A stretch of DNA of 64,000 nt, taken from the NCBI GenBank assembly GCA_947488295.1, contig CANKYU010000001.1, positions 790,183 to 854,182 of the forward strand. The letters run 5' to 3'. Positions 25,280 to 34,256 of the stretch are shown piece after piece. The notes under the pieces were generated by a model. That model did not search any database and was not told where the DNA came from. It saw only the letters and a list, made by a program, of their open reading frames with translations. The first letter of the stretch is position 1. Each line of letters begins with the position of its first letter. The translations under genes and the position numbers were made by a program. This DNA is from an uncultured Anderseniella sp. Its GTDB lineage: Bacteria; Pseudomonadota; Alphaproteobacteria; Rhizobiales; Aestuariivirgaceae.

Positions 25280-26898
25280 GCGCTTTGGGCAATGTCGACA
25301 ACCAGATCATGTGGAACCGGCTGATTGCGGTTGTGGAAGAACAGGCCACGACGCTGATCCGGACAGCGTTTTCCACCTCGGTGCGCGAAGCCGGCGACCT
25401 GTCTGCAGGCGTTTACGACCGCCGCGGACGCATGATGGCGCAGGCGGTGACCGGTACGCCGGGCCATGTCAATGCCATGGCGGAGTCGGTATCACATTTC
25501 ATGGCAGAAATCGGCCTGCAGAACATGTTCGAAGGTGATGTCTACATCACCAATGACCCGTGGAAGGGGACGGGTCATCTGCATGATTTCACGGTGGTCA
25601 CACCGTCTTTCCGGGAAGGCGTGCTGGTCGGGTTTTTCGCCTCCACCGCGCATGTTGTAGATGTCGGCGGGCGCGGCTTTGGTCCCGATGCCAATGAAGT
25701 CTACGAAGAAGGCATCCTGCTGCCGATCATGAAGTTTGCCGAACGCGGCGAGGTCAGCCAGCCCCTGATCAAGATCGTGCGCAACAATGTGCGCGAGGCT
25801 GATCAGGTGGTCGGTGACATCTACTCGCTTGCCGCGTGCAATGAGGCCGGCGACAACCGGTTGCAGGACATGATGGACGAGTTCGGGCTGGATGACCTGG
25901 AAGAGCTGTCGGACTTCATCATGAATACCAGCCGCACTGCGACCCACGCCAGAATTGCCGACCTGAAGGATGGCACCTACAGCAACGAAATGACCGCAGA
26001 CGGGTATGATGCACCGGTGGTTATGAAAGTTGCGCTGACAATCACCGGAGATGATCTCGTGGCCGACTTTGACGGCACTTCGGGGGTCAGCAAGTTCGGT
26101 GTCAATGTGCCTGCGGTCTATACCCGCGCCTATGCCTGTTACGGCCTGAAATGTGCCATTGCCCCGGAAGTGCCGAACAATGCCGGTTCGCTTGAACCTT
26201 TCCGGATTGTCGCTCCCGAAGGCAGCATATTGAACGCGCCGCGCCCTTCAGCGGTGTCAGTGCGCCATGTGACCGGGCAGATGTTGCCGGATGTTGTGCT
26301 CGGGGCATTGCACAAATGCATGGGCGGGATGGTGCCGGCTGAAGGGTCCAGCAGCCTGTGGAATGTCCAGATCGCCGCCCGGCCGGTTGATCCGATGTCG
26401 GGCCTGCCGCGCTCGGAAGTGCTGATGTTCAATTCCGGCGGAACCGGCGGCCGTCCGACACTGGATGGCCTGAATGCAACGGCGTTTCCGTCGGGGGTCA
26501 GCACGATGTCTGTCGAGGCCACCGAACAGGTCGGCCCGATTACCGTGTGGCGCAAGGAACTGCGGTCGGGGTCGGGCGGCGCAGGCATGTATCGCGGCGG
26601 GCTGGGCCAGGTGATCGAAATTGCGCCGAATGAAGGCTACGAGTTTTTCTTCAATGCCATGTTTGACCGCATCAAGCATGCCCCGCGCGGTCGCGAGGGC
26701 GGCCAGGCGGGCGCAGCAGGCAGTGTGGCGCTTGATGACGGCACCAGGCTTGCCGGCAAGGGCAGGCAGCACGTTCCCTTTGACAGGCGTCTGGTGTTGA
26801 AACTGCCAGGCGGCGGCGGCTACGGCGATCCTGCAAACAGGTCTGCAGAGTTGGTTGAGGCGGATATTGAAGGCGAGTATGTCATCCGCGAAGGATGA
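25276..26898 (+). CDS. hyuB: Hydantoinase/oxoprolinase B subunit (HyuB family)
   Basis: A 540-residue partner subunit of HyuA. Typical HyuB sequence: NQIMWNRLIAVVEEQATTLIRTAFS at the N-terminus, GDVYITNDPWKGTGHLHDFTV, NSGGTGGRPTLDGL, and the C-terminal KLPGGGGYGDPANR. The start is GTG at 25276, overlapping the hyuA stop by four bases and spaced correctly from AAGGAG at 25262; the in-frame upstream extension lies within hyuA. It closes the dctPQM-hyuAB operon; the next gene is 190 bases on and unrelated in type. Confidence 0.9.
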   Translation: MSALGNVDNQIMWNRLIAVVEEQATTLIRTAFSTSVREAGDLSAGVYDRRGRMMAQAVTGTPGHVNAMAESVSHFMAEIGLQNMFEGDVYITNDPWKGTGHLHDFTVVTPSFREGVLVGFFASTAHVVDVGGRGFGPDANEVYEEGILLPIMKFAERGEVSQPLIKIVRNNVREADQVVGDIYSLAACNEAGDNRLQDMMDEFGLDDLEELSDFIMNTSRTATHARIADLKDGTYSNEMTADGYDAPVVMKVALTITGDDLVADFDGTSGVSKFGVNVPAVYTRAYACYGLKCAIAPEVPNNAGSLEPFRIVAPEGSILNAPRPSAVSVRHVTGQMLPDVVLGALHKCMGGMVPAEGSSSLWNVQIAARPVDPMSGLPRSEVLMFNSGGTGGRPTLDGLNATAFPSGVSTMSVEATEQVGPITVWRKELRSGSGGAGMYRGGLGQVIEIAPNEGYEFFFNAMFDRIKHAPRGREGGQAGAAGSVALDDGTRLAGKGRQHVPFDRRLVLKLPGGGGYGDPANRSAELVEADIEGEYVIREG

Positions 26899-27090
26899 CG
26901 CTGAGCGCACTTTGAGATCCAGTTTTACCAGTGTCCAGACTGTGCTGCGTTGTTTCAGCGTATTAAATAGTGTAAGTTGACCTTGGGACACGCTTTACAA
27001 TCCTGAGTAAACTGCTCCATGTTTAAAAACTACATGGGGGGTGCGGATAAATTTACTGTAGCGAGCAAAATTACAAATGGGACTTACAAC

Positions 27091-27861
27091 ATGAAAAACT
27101 TCAAAAGCCTGGCCTTGGCAGCTCTTGCAACCGCTGTAATGAGCGGCAGCGCCTTTGCGGCAGACTGGTCGAAAATCCGGATTGGTACAGAAGGTGCCTA
27201 CAAGCCGTTCAACTATATGGATTCCAGTGGTGAGCTGCAGGGCTTTGACATTGATATCGCCAAGGCGCTGTGTGCTGAAATGAAAGCGGAATGCAGTTTT
27301 GTAGCCCAGGACTGGGATGGCATCATCCCGGCACTGCTGGCCAAGAAGTACGATGTGATCATTGCATCCATGTCGATCACCGACGAGCGCAAGAAGAAAG
27401 TCGATTTCACCGACAAGTACTACAATACACCGGCCAAGTTCGTTGCCAAAAAGGGCTCCGGCATGACCGACACCAGCCCGGCGGGCATGAAGGGCAAAAC
27501 AATCGGTGCGCAATCTTCAACCACGCATTCGACATACCTTGAAGACAATTACAAGGATTCGACCGTCAAGCTTTACGCCACGCAGGATGAAGCCAATGCT
27601 GATCTGGCAGCAGGCCGTCTTGATGCGGTTCTGGCCGACAGTGTCGTGATTCTCGCATGGCTGGGTGGTGACGGATCGTGCTGCGAACATGTTGGTGAAA
27701 CCCACAATGATCCGAAGTGGTTTGGCCTCGGCGCCGGCATGGCGGTTCGCAAGGGCGAAGACGAATTGACGACCAAGCTGAACACAGCGCTTGCCGCGAT
27801 TCTCGAAAACGGAACCTACAAGAAGATTAATGACAAGTATTTTCCGTTCTCTGTTTACTGA
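27091..27861 (+). CDS. Periplasmic polar amino-acid-binding protein (ABC transporter)
   Basis: A 256-residue SBP_bac_3 protein of the lysine/arginine/ornithine or histidine type. Signal peptide MKNFKSLALAALATAVMSGSAFAA; mature part begins DWSKIRIGTEGAYKPFNYMDSSGELQGFDIDIAKALCAEM, the classic opening of this family, and has DWDGIIPALLAKKYDVIIASM and a Cys pair region (GSCCEHVG). Upstream in-frame ATGs (27019, 27034) would break the signal peptide, so 27091 is used. A terminator-like hairpin lies between it and the permeases, which is usual where the binding protein is needed in excess. Confidence 0.9.
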   Translation: MKNFKSLALAALATAVMSGSAFAADWSKIRIGTEGAYKPFNYMDSSGELQGFDIDIAKALCAEMKAECSFVAQDWDGIIPALLAKKYDVIIASMSITDERKKKVDFTDKYYNTPAKFVAKKGSGMTDTSPAGMKGKTIGAQSSTTHSTYLEDNYKDSTVKLYATQDEANADLAAGRLDAVLADSVVILAWLGGDGSCCEHVGETHNDPKWFGLGAGMAVRKGEDELTTKLNTALAAILENGTYKKINDKYFPFSVY

Positions 27862-27890
27862 TCGCTCAGCTTAACCTGCTATACATTGAC

Positions 27891-27928
27891 GCCCGCCGTG
27901 TTACAGTCACGGCGGGCTGTTTCTTTTT
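27891..27928 (+). terminator. Rho-independent terminator/attenuator after the binding-protein gene
   Basis: Perfect 10-bp stem GCCCGCCGTG/CACGGCGGGC (27891-27900 and 27908-27917) with a 7-base loop, then TGTTTCTTTTT. It can terminate most transcripts before the permease genes. Confidence 0.88.
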
Positions 27929-27949
27929 CAGGGGTGAGTTAATGGTCAT

Positions 27950-28663
27950 ATGATGGACCTGATCACACAATTGGCCTGGGGGCCAGGCGGATGGGGCGAT
28001 GAACTTGCCGCCGGCACCTTGCTGACGGTCAGCCTTGCACTGGCAACCTTGCCATTTGGCCTGGCTATTGGCCTGCTAATCGCAGTGGCCAAGACTTCCG
28101 GCGAAAAATCGCTGCAAACAGCGGCCAATATTTACACTACCATTTTTCGCGGATTACCGGAGCTTTTAACCCTGCTCATCGTCTATTACGGCGGTCAGAT
28201 TATCTTGCAGCGCATAGTCGCCCTGTTCACCGATGCCTATGTAGAAGTAAACGGGTTTGTTGCCGGCATGGTGGCTTTGGGACTGGTTTTCTCGGCATTC
28301 TCGAGCGAGGTGTTCGCTTCCGCATTCAAGGGAATTCCCGTCGGACAACCTGAAGCGGCGCAGGCACTGGGCATGACGCGGTGGCAGGCGTTTCGACTGG
28401 TTACCCTGCCGCAACTGATCAGGCTGTCGATTGGTGGCCTGAGCAATTTGTGGCTCATCCTGCTTAAGGAAACCTCGCTGGTGTCTGTAATCGCACTTAA
28501 TGATCTGTTACGGAACACCAATGTTGCGGTTGGATCGACCAAGCAGCCATTGTTCTTTTACTCTGTGGCATTGCTGATCTATCTGGTGCTCTCGCTTGTT
28601 TCAGCCAAAGGCCTGGGCGCGGTTGAAGCCCACGTCAAACGCGGGGAGCAGCGCACGGCATGA
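27950..28663 (+). CDS. Amino-acid ABC transporter permease (HisQ-like)
   Basis: A 237-residue inner-membrane permease of the HAAT/PAAT type, with about five helices. Markers: GWGDELAAGTLLTVSLALATLPFGLAIGLL at the start, YTTIFRGLPELLTLLIVYY, and the EAA loop GQPEAAQALGMTRWQAFRLVTLPQLIR that contacts the ATPase. Two ATGs (27950, 27953) compete; the first is used. It overlaps the next permease by four bases. Together they form the heteromeric channel for the upstream binding protein. Confidence 0.9.
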   Translation: MMDLITQLAWGPGGWGDELAAGTLLTVSLALATLPFGLAIGLLIAVAKTSGEKSLQTAANIYTTIFRGLPELLTLLIVYYGGQIILQRIVALFTDAYVEVNGFVAGMVALGLVFSAFSSEVFASAFKGIPVGQPEAAQALGMTRWQAFRLVTLPQLIRLSIGGLSNLWLILLKETSLVSVIALNDLLRNTNVAVGSTKQPLFFYSVALLIYLVLSLVSAKGLGAVEAHVKRGEQRTA

Positions 28664-29493
28664 GCGATACAACTGTTCAGATAGTAGAAGCCAGAAATCC
28701 GCCACCTGAAGCCATTCGCAAATGGACGCTGCCGCGCATTGTCGGGACGGCGCTATGTGGCGTATGGATTGTGCTTGGAGTTGGTCTGGCGTGGTCGCTT
28801 TATTCTGCCTTCGATCCGGACGTGTTTTTCAAATACATCCCCAAAATGGCTGAAGGGTTGATCATCACGATCAAACTGGTCGTGTCTTCAATTGTCCTGG
28901 GCGGATTGCTGGCCATTCCAATGGCATTCGCGCGCATGTCCAAGTCTGAATTCGTCCGGGCATGTGCGTTCGGCTATGTGTATTTTTTCAGGGGTACGCC
29001 GATACTGGGGCAGATGTTCCTTATGTATTATGGCGCCGGGCAGTTCGTGGATCAGTTGCAATCGCTGGGCCTGTGGTGGTTCTTCAAAGACGCTTACAAT
29101 TGTGTGTTGCTGACCTTCGTCCTCAACACCACCGCTTATCAGGCCGAGATATACAAGACAGCCATCGAATCCATTCCACGCGGCCAGCGTGAAGCTGCTG
29201 AATCGATGGGCCTGAAGAAGGGCGTGACGTTCTGGAAGGTTATTTTCCCGCAAGCCATGATCACCGCGCTGAGGCCACTGGGCAATGAGATCATCTTGAT
29301 GGTCAAAGCCTCCGCTGTTGCCAGTCTGGTGACAGTCTTTGACTTGATGGGTGCCACGAAACTGGCGTTTTCCCGGACCTTCGACTTCAACGTCTATATA
29401 TGGGCGGCGATCATCTATTTCACGATGGTGGAGGGCTTGCGCAGAACCTGGGACTGGCTGGAAAAACGCCTGACCCGGCACCTGGTGCGGTAG
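28660..29493 (+). CDS. Amino-acid ABC transporter permease (HisM-like)
   Basis: A 277-residue permease with an extra 40-residue hydrophilic N-terminal extension before the first helix (IVGTALCGVWIVLGVGLAW). YVYFFRGTPILGQMFLMYYG and the EAA loop GQREAAESMGLKKGVTFWKVIFPQA identify the HisM side of the pair. Starts at an ATG overlapping the previous stop (ATGA). No HisP-type ATPase follows: the next gene, after 236 bases, is an EF-G paralogue. The transporter must therefore borrow an ATPase encoded elsewhere, or the operon has lost it. Confidence 0.9.
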   Translation: MSDTTVQIVEARNPPPEAIRKWTLPRIVGTALCGVWIVLGVGLAWSLYSAFDPDVFFKYIPKMAEGLIITIKLVVSSIVLGGLLAIPMAFARMSKSEFVRACAFGYVYFFRGTPILGQMFLMYYGAGQFVDQLQSLGLWWFFKDAYNCVLLTFVLNTTAYQAEIYKTAIESIPRGQREAAESMGLKKGVTFWKVIFPQAMITALRPLGNEIILMVKASAVASLVTVFDLMGATKLAFSRTFDFNVYIWAAIIYFTMVEGLRRTWDWLEKRLTRHLVR

Positions 29494-29729
29494 CCAACCG
29501 GCGCTGCAACAACCGTTCTCCCGCATTAAGTTGCCAGTTTTTGCGTTTTTTGGACAGCCAAGGCGGCAGTCCTTGCCGGCGGGTTCTTGCTCTTCCCGCC
29601 AATTGGTGAAAGCATGACGGCTGCAGACTAATACCAAAGGAAGCAAACAGGCAGAGATCGGTGTCCCGGTCGATCCAACCATAACATCCGGGATTTCGCG
29701 AAATGCGATTGAGCGGAGGTTATTGACCA

Positions 29730-31787
29730 ATGGAAGCATCCCCCCGTAGCAGACCGTCAGGGCCCAAGTGCGCAGCACTGATCGGGCCAATGTCGAGCGG
29801 CAAGACAACACTTCTGGAAGCCATACTCGCGCGCACCGGCGCAATACCGCGACAGAATACCGTCGCTTCCGGCAATATGGTCGGGTTCGGGTCGCCGGAA
29901 GCCCGAGCGCACGGCATGAGTGTTGAAGCAACGGTTGCCACCCTATCCAACCAGGGAGACAGCCTGACGCTGGTCGACTGTCCCGGTTCGGTGGAATATG
30001 CCTATGAAGCAGAGCCGGTTTTGCGGTTTTGTGACTTCGCCATCGTTGTGGTCGAGGCGGATGAAAAGAAACTGCCGGCCCTGCAACTGACCTTGAGGCG
30101 GCTGGATGAAATCGGTTTGCCGCGCGTGCTGTTTCTCAACAAGATCGACAAGGCGGCGGGCTCGGTCCAGCAGATGCTGCAGATGCTGCAGACAGCCAGT
30201 GAGAATCCACTGTTGTTGCGCCAGATTCCGATCTGGAAGGATGGCGCTGTTACGGGTTGCATCGACCTCGCCCTGGAGCGGGCCTACACCTACCGCCCGC
30301 ACGCGGAAGCTGAAGTCTCCGATGTCGGGGAAGAGGACCGCGTACGCGAGGAAGAGGCGCGGTTTTCCATGCTTGAAACGCTGGCTGACCATGACGATGT
30401 GCTGATGGAGCAGTTGCTTGAGGATGTCTCACCACCGATGGACGTGGTGTTGCAGGACCTGACGACGGAGCTCCACGACGGCTGGGTCACGCCGGTGCTG
30501 TTCGGCTCCGCTGAAAACGGTACCGGCATCCTGCGTCTGCTGAAAACCATTCGTCACGATGCGCCGGACTACAGTTCGACCCGTGAACGGCTGGATATTC
30601 CGGAAACCGGTGACACTGTGGCCGGGGTCATCAAGACCATCCACACATCGCACTCCGGAAAGTTGTCGGTGGTTCGCGTGCTCAGGGGCAAACTCGGCGA
30701 TGGCGATCACCTCGCAGATGAAGACCACAGCAACCTGAAGGCGTCCGGCATGCATACCCTGCTTGGCCGGGAGACCAGCAAGGTGTCCTCAGCAGGCACC
30801 GGGGAGACCGTTGCACTGGGAAAGCTCGACACCGTTACGACCGGCAGTGTCCTGTATGCAGAGAAAACCACACCGCCGGACATCGCCCCGTTGATGCCGC
30901 CGCAGTCGTTGTACGCGGTTGGCATCAGACCGGCTGACCGGCGAGATGAGGTGAAGCTCTCCACAGCACTCTCCAGGCTTGTGGATGAAGATCCGTCGAT
31001 CCGGATCGAGCACAGTCAGCAGGCCTCTGAAACCATCCTTCATGGATCGGGAGAGATGCACGTGCGGATTGCCGTCGAGCGACTGGAGAGCCGGTCCCAG
31101 ATCACCATCCACACCCACGCCCCGGACGTCGGTTATCAGGAGACCATTACCAAATCCGTCACCCAGCGGGGACGCCACAAGAAGCAATCCGGCGGCCATG
31201 GCCAGTATGGCGATGTGGTGCTGGAGATAAAGCCGCAGAAACCCGGATCCGGGTTTGAGTTTTCCAATACCATTGTCGGCGGCGCGGTTCCGAAGCAGTT
31301 CATCGGGTCGGTGGAGACCGGCGTGCGTGATTATCTGGGGCGTGGTCCACTGGGTTTCCCGGTGGTCGATGTAGCCGTCAACCTGGCGGATGGCTCGTAT
31401 CATAACGTGGACTCGTCCGACATGGCCTTTCAGCTTGCCGGTAATCTTGCCATGCGCGAAGGCATGCCGCAGTGCGGCCCGGTGCTGCTGGAACCGATCA
31501 TGAAAGTGTCCATTCATGCGCCGTCGGATGCCATCGCCAGCATCACGACAATGGTGCCGCAACGGCGTGGCCAGTTGTTGGGGTTTGAACCGCGGCAAGG
31601 CTGGCCCGGCTGGGATACGGTACAGGCGCTGATCCCCAGATCCACCTTGTCGGACATGATCATCGAACTCAGATCATCCACTGCCGGCGTGGCCACCTAC
31701 ACCGCCGAATTCGACCATCTCGAACGGCTTGATCCAAAGCTGGCCGATCAGGTGGTCAATGCCCGCATCGAAAGCCTGGCCAGCTAG
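29730..31787 (+). CDS. Elongation factor G-like GTPase (EF-G paralogue)
   Basis: A 685-residue translational-GTPase-family protein, distinct from the housekeeping EF-G. G1 is GPMSSGKTTLLE, G3 is DCPGSVEY in place of the canonical D-x-PGH (so the catalytic His is replaced by Ser), and G4 NKID is intact; the switch I Thr region is not recognisable. EF-G domains II-V follow, with RGRHKKQSGGHGQYGDV (domain IV) and the C-terminal EPIMKVSIHAP and VPQRRGQLLGFEP. Such FusA2-like proteins lacking the GTPase His occur in many bacteria and have no settled role. Start ATG 29730 after GGAGG; followed by a convergent MttB gene. Confidence 0.88.
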   Translation: MEASPRSRPSGPKCAALIGPMSSGKTTLLEAILARTGAIPRQNTVASGNMVGFGSPEARAHGMSVEATVATLSNQGDSLTLVDCPGSVEYAYEAEPVLRFCDFAIVVVEADEKKLPALQLTLRRLDEIGLPRVLFLNKIDKAAGSVQQMLQMLQTASENPLLLRQIPIWKDGAVTGCIDLALERAYTYRPHAEAEVSDVGEEDRVREEEARFSMLETLADHDDVLMEQLLEDVSPPMDVVLQDLTTELHDGWVTPVLFGSAENGTGILRLLKTIRHDAPDYSSTRERLDIPETGDTVAGVIKTIHTSHSGKLSVVRVLRGKLGDGDHLADEDHSNLKASGMHTLLGRETSKVSSAGTGETVALGKLDTVTTGSVLYAEKTTPPDIAPLMPPQSLYAVGIRPADRRDEVKLSTALSRLVDEDPSIRIEHSQQASETILHGSGEMHVRIAVERLESRSQITIHTHAPDVGYQETITKSVTQRGRHKKQSGGHGQYGDVVLEIKPQKPGSGFEFSNTIVGGAVPKQFIGSVETGVRDYLGRGPLGFPVVDVAVNLADGSYHNVDSSDMAFQLAGNLAMREGMPQCGPVLLEPIMKVSIHAPSDAIASITTMVPQRRGQLLGFEPRQGWPGWDTVQALIPRSTLSDMIIELRSSTAGVATYTAEFDHLERLDPKLADQVVNARIESLAS

Positions 31788-31797
31788 GGTCCTGACC

Positions 31798-33327
31798 CTA
31801 GTACCACGCGTCCGGCAGTTCCGCCTTGCGGCGGGAGACGAAGTCCTTCAGTTCCTCGTCCACCGCCGCATCGAGCGCCGGTGGCTGGTACTCGTCAAGC
31901 AGGTGTGCGCATCTTTTCGAGGCGCGCAGGGCCATGTCCTGCGAGCCCCTTTCCTCCCAGTTCTCCACGTTTTCGCTGTCCGACAGCGCTGCTTCATAAA
32001 ACGCGGTCTGGTAATTTTCCATGGTGTGGGCACAGCCCAGAAAATGCCCGGCCGGTTCAACCTCACCATAGGCGCTGCGGGCCAGCGCGTTGTCGTCGAC
32101 CGGCAGTCCCTCAAGCAGGACCTGGTAGGCGCCGAGCCGGTCAGCGTCCATGACCAGTTTTTCGAATCCGGTGCACAGTCCGCCCTCCAGCCATCCGGCG
32201 GCGTGCAGCACGAAGTTCGCCCCGGCAAGCGCGGTTGAATGCATGGAGTCAGCACTTTCATAGGCGGCTTGTGCATCTGCAATTTTCGACGCGGTCAGCG
32301 ATCCACCACAGCGCAGTGGAAGCCCAAGCCGGCGCGCCAGCTGCCCGATGACATAATTCGACATTGTCGGTTCCGGCATGCCGAATGTCGGCGCTCCGGT
32401 CCGGAGGCTCATGGAGGACAGGAAGTTGCCCAGAATGAACGGTGCACCGGGCTTTACGAGTTGCGAAAACGCGCACACCATCATGGCCTCCGCCAGGGCC
32501 TGCGCGATGGAGGCAGCCGTTGACACCGGCCCCATGGCACCTGACAGGATGAACGGCACGACCACGATGCCCTGGCCGTTGCCGCAGTAGGCGCGGATGG
32601 CTTCGGTCACCACCTTGTCGACCAGAAGCGGGGAGTTGGTGTTGACGTTGCCCATGATGACGCAATTGGCGTCAAAGGTTTCCTGACCATGAAGAATACG
32701 CGCCATGGCAACGGAATCGTCGGCGCGCGAGCCTTCCGTAATGGCGCCGAGATGCGGTTTGTCCGATAACGACATGTGCAGATACTGCATGTCGAGATGG
32801 CGCTTGGAGACCGGCACATCACACGGTTCGCAGGTCACGAAACCGCCGTGATGCAATCCGGGCAGCATGTAGGTGAGTTTCACCAGTTTTTCGAAATCGG
32901 CAATGCTGCCATAGCGGCGGCCGTTTTCCAGATCACGCACAAAGGGAGCGCCATAGATGGGGGCGAACACCTGGTTACTGCCACCGATGGTGACGGAGCG
33001 TGCCGGGTTTCGGGCAAGCTGGGTAAACTGTGATGGAGCGGTTTTGCACAATTCCCGGATCATGGACGCATCGGCGCGCACGCGAGTGTCGGTGACGGTC
33101 GCGCCTGCTGACCGCCAGGTCTCAAGCGCACTTTCGTCCTCGCGAAACTCCAGGCCGATCTCCTCGATCAGCCAGTCAGCCTGCCTTTCGAGCGCCACCA
33201 GGCCTGCCTCATCGAGATACTCGAAGAACGGAACCCGGCGTTTGACGTAAGCTGGCGCGGTACGGTCAGGACGTATTCCTTGTTCGGCACGGCCACCACG
33301 TCTGCCCCGCCGGGTGGCCTTGCGCAT
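31798..33327 (-). CDS. MttB-superfamily (non-pyrrolysine) methyltransferase
   Basis: A 509-residue homologue of trimethylamine methyltransferase (COG5598). The frame is open throughout with no in-frame TAG, so it lacks pyrrolysine and belongs to the larger group that includes glycine betaine:corrinoid methyltransferases. Visible family regions are RRVPFFEYLDEAGLVAL, GGSNQVFAPIYGAPFVRDLENG, VVPFILSGAMGPVSTAA and GMPEPTMSNYVIGQLARRLG. The first 25 residues are Arg/Gly-rich. No corrinoid protein gene is next to it. It lies 3 bases after an SDR gene in the same direction, so the two share a transcript; a quaternary-amine demethylation or oxidation role is inference. Confidence 0.85.
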   Translation of the reverse strand: MRKATRRGRRGGRAEQGIRPDRTAPAYVKRRVPFFEYLDEAGLVALERQADWLIEEIGLEFREDESALETWRSAGATVTDTRVRADASMIRELCKTAPSQFTQLARNPARSVTIGGSNQVFAPIYGAPFVRDLENGRRYGSIADFEKLVKLTYMLPGLHHGGFVTCEPCDVPVSKRHLDMQYLHMSLSDKPHLGAITEGSRADDSVAMARILHGQETFDANCVIMGNVNTNSPLLVDKVVTEAIRAYCGNGQGIVVVPFILSGAMGPVSTAASIAQALAEAMMVCAFSQLVKPGAPFILGNFLSSMSLRTGAPTFGMPEPTMSNYVIGQLARRLGLPLRCGGSLTASKIADAQAAYESADSMHSTALAGANFVLHAAGWLEGGLCTGFEKLVMDADRLGAYQVLLEGLPVDDNALARSAYGEVEPAGHFLGCAHTMENYQTAFYEAALSDSENVENWEERGSQDMALRASKRCAHLLDEYQPPALDAAVDEELKDFVSRRKAELPDAWY

Positions 33328-33330
33328 TTC

Positions 33331-34122
33331 CTATTCCTTCACAGGAACTGTGTAGTTCAGACCCATCCTGCCGCCATCAGGATAGATGGTCTGCCCGGTG
33401 ATATAGCTCGACAGGTCAGACGCCAGGAACACTGCAATCTTGCCGATTTCGTCAGGCTCGCCGGGGCGTCCCATGGGTGTGCGGGACATGATGGCGCGCA
33501 TCTTTTCCGGGTTGGCGGCAACCGTCTGGAACATTTCGGTGGCAATTGAGCCGGGGCCGATGGCATTGACGCGAACGCCTTCCTGGGCAAGCCGGATGCC
33601 AAAGGCTTTGGTCCACTGGTTCACCCCGCCCTTTGACATGACATAAGGGGTGATTTCGGGGATGGTCAGCACGGCATTGGCCGAGGACATGTTGATGATA
33701 TTGCCCTTCGAGCCGTTTTCATCCGGTGCCTGGGCCAGCATTTGTTTTGCCGCCAGCTGGCCGGACATGAACACACCCTTGAGGTTTACCGCCATCACCT
33801 TGTCATAGTCTTCATCCGTCAGCTCAAGCGGGTCGGAGACGGTCACGATGCCCGCATTCGCCATCATGATGTCGAGGCGGCCATGGGTTTCGACGGTGAA
33901 ATCGATCAGGGCCTGAATGTCGGCGCGTTTGGTAACATCGCAATGTGAGTAGCGCACATCGTAGCCCTGGTCACGCAGGCCGGCAGCGGCCTTCTCGCCC
34001 TGTTCGTCGGTGACATCGGAGGTCACGACCTTGCAGCCGTGTTCGGCAAAGCTGGTTGCGATGGCCAGGCCCAGGCCCCCTGAAGCACCGGTTACGATTG
34101 CGATCTTGTCTTTGAGCAGCAT
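33331..34122 (-). CDS. Short-chain dehydrogenase/reductase
   Basis: A 263-residue classical SDR. NAD(P)-binding TGASGGLG at 11-18, an Asp after strand 2 (TSDVTDE) pointing to NAD preference, NAG at 89-91, catalytic Ser in INMSSAN and Tyr160/Lys164 (YVMSK), and the C-terminal FLASDLSSYITGQTIYPDGG. A FabG-like alcohol/ketone oxidoreductase whose substrate is unknown. First gene of a two-gene unit with the MttB homologue; divergent from the sulfatase gene with 134 bases between, which must hold promoters for both sides. Confidence 0.9.
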   Translation of the reverse strand: MLLKDKIAIVTGASGGLGLAIATSFAEHGCKVVTSDVTDEQGEKAAAGLRDQGYDVRYSHCDVTKRADIQALIDFTVETHGRLDIMMANAGIVTVSDPLELTDEDYDKVMAVNLKGVFMSGQLAAKQMLAQAPDENGSKGNIINMSSANAVLTIPEITPYVMSKGGVNQWTKAFGIRLAQEGVRVNAIGPGSIATEMFQTVAANPEKMRAIMSRTPMGRPGEPDEIGKIAVFLASDLSSYITGQTIYPDGGRMGLNYTVPVKE

Positions 34123-34256
34123 GAACAGTCATTCCTTTTTGTTGGTTGAAGGCACACTCCAAAACAGTTGATGCTAGGTCAAGTTGTTTGTGCAGGCAGG
34201 CCATGCGCAACAAGGGCTTCCACCGGCGTTAAAATTAACGCAGATTGCAGCGCATC

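Noticed and set aside
29628..29650. TAATACCAAA element, also seen near 37922-37957 with an inverted copy, as a possible mobile repeat
   Set aside because: Too short and imperfect to call an element from two occurrences.
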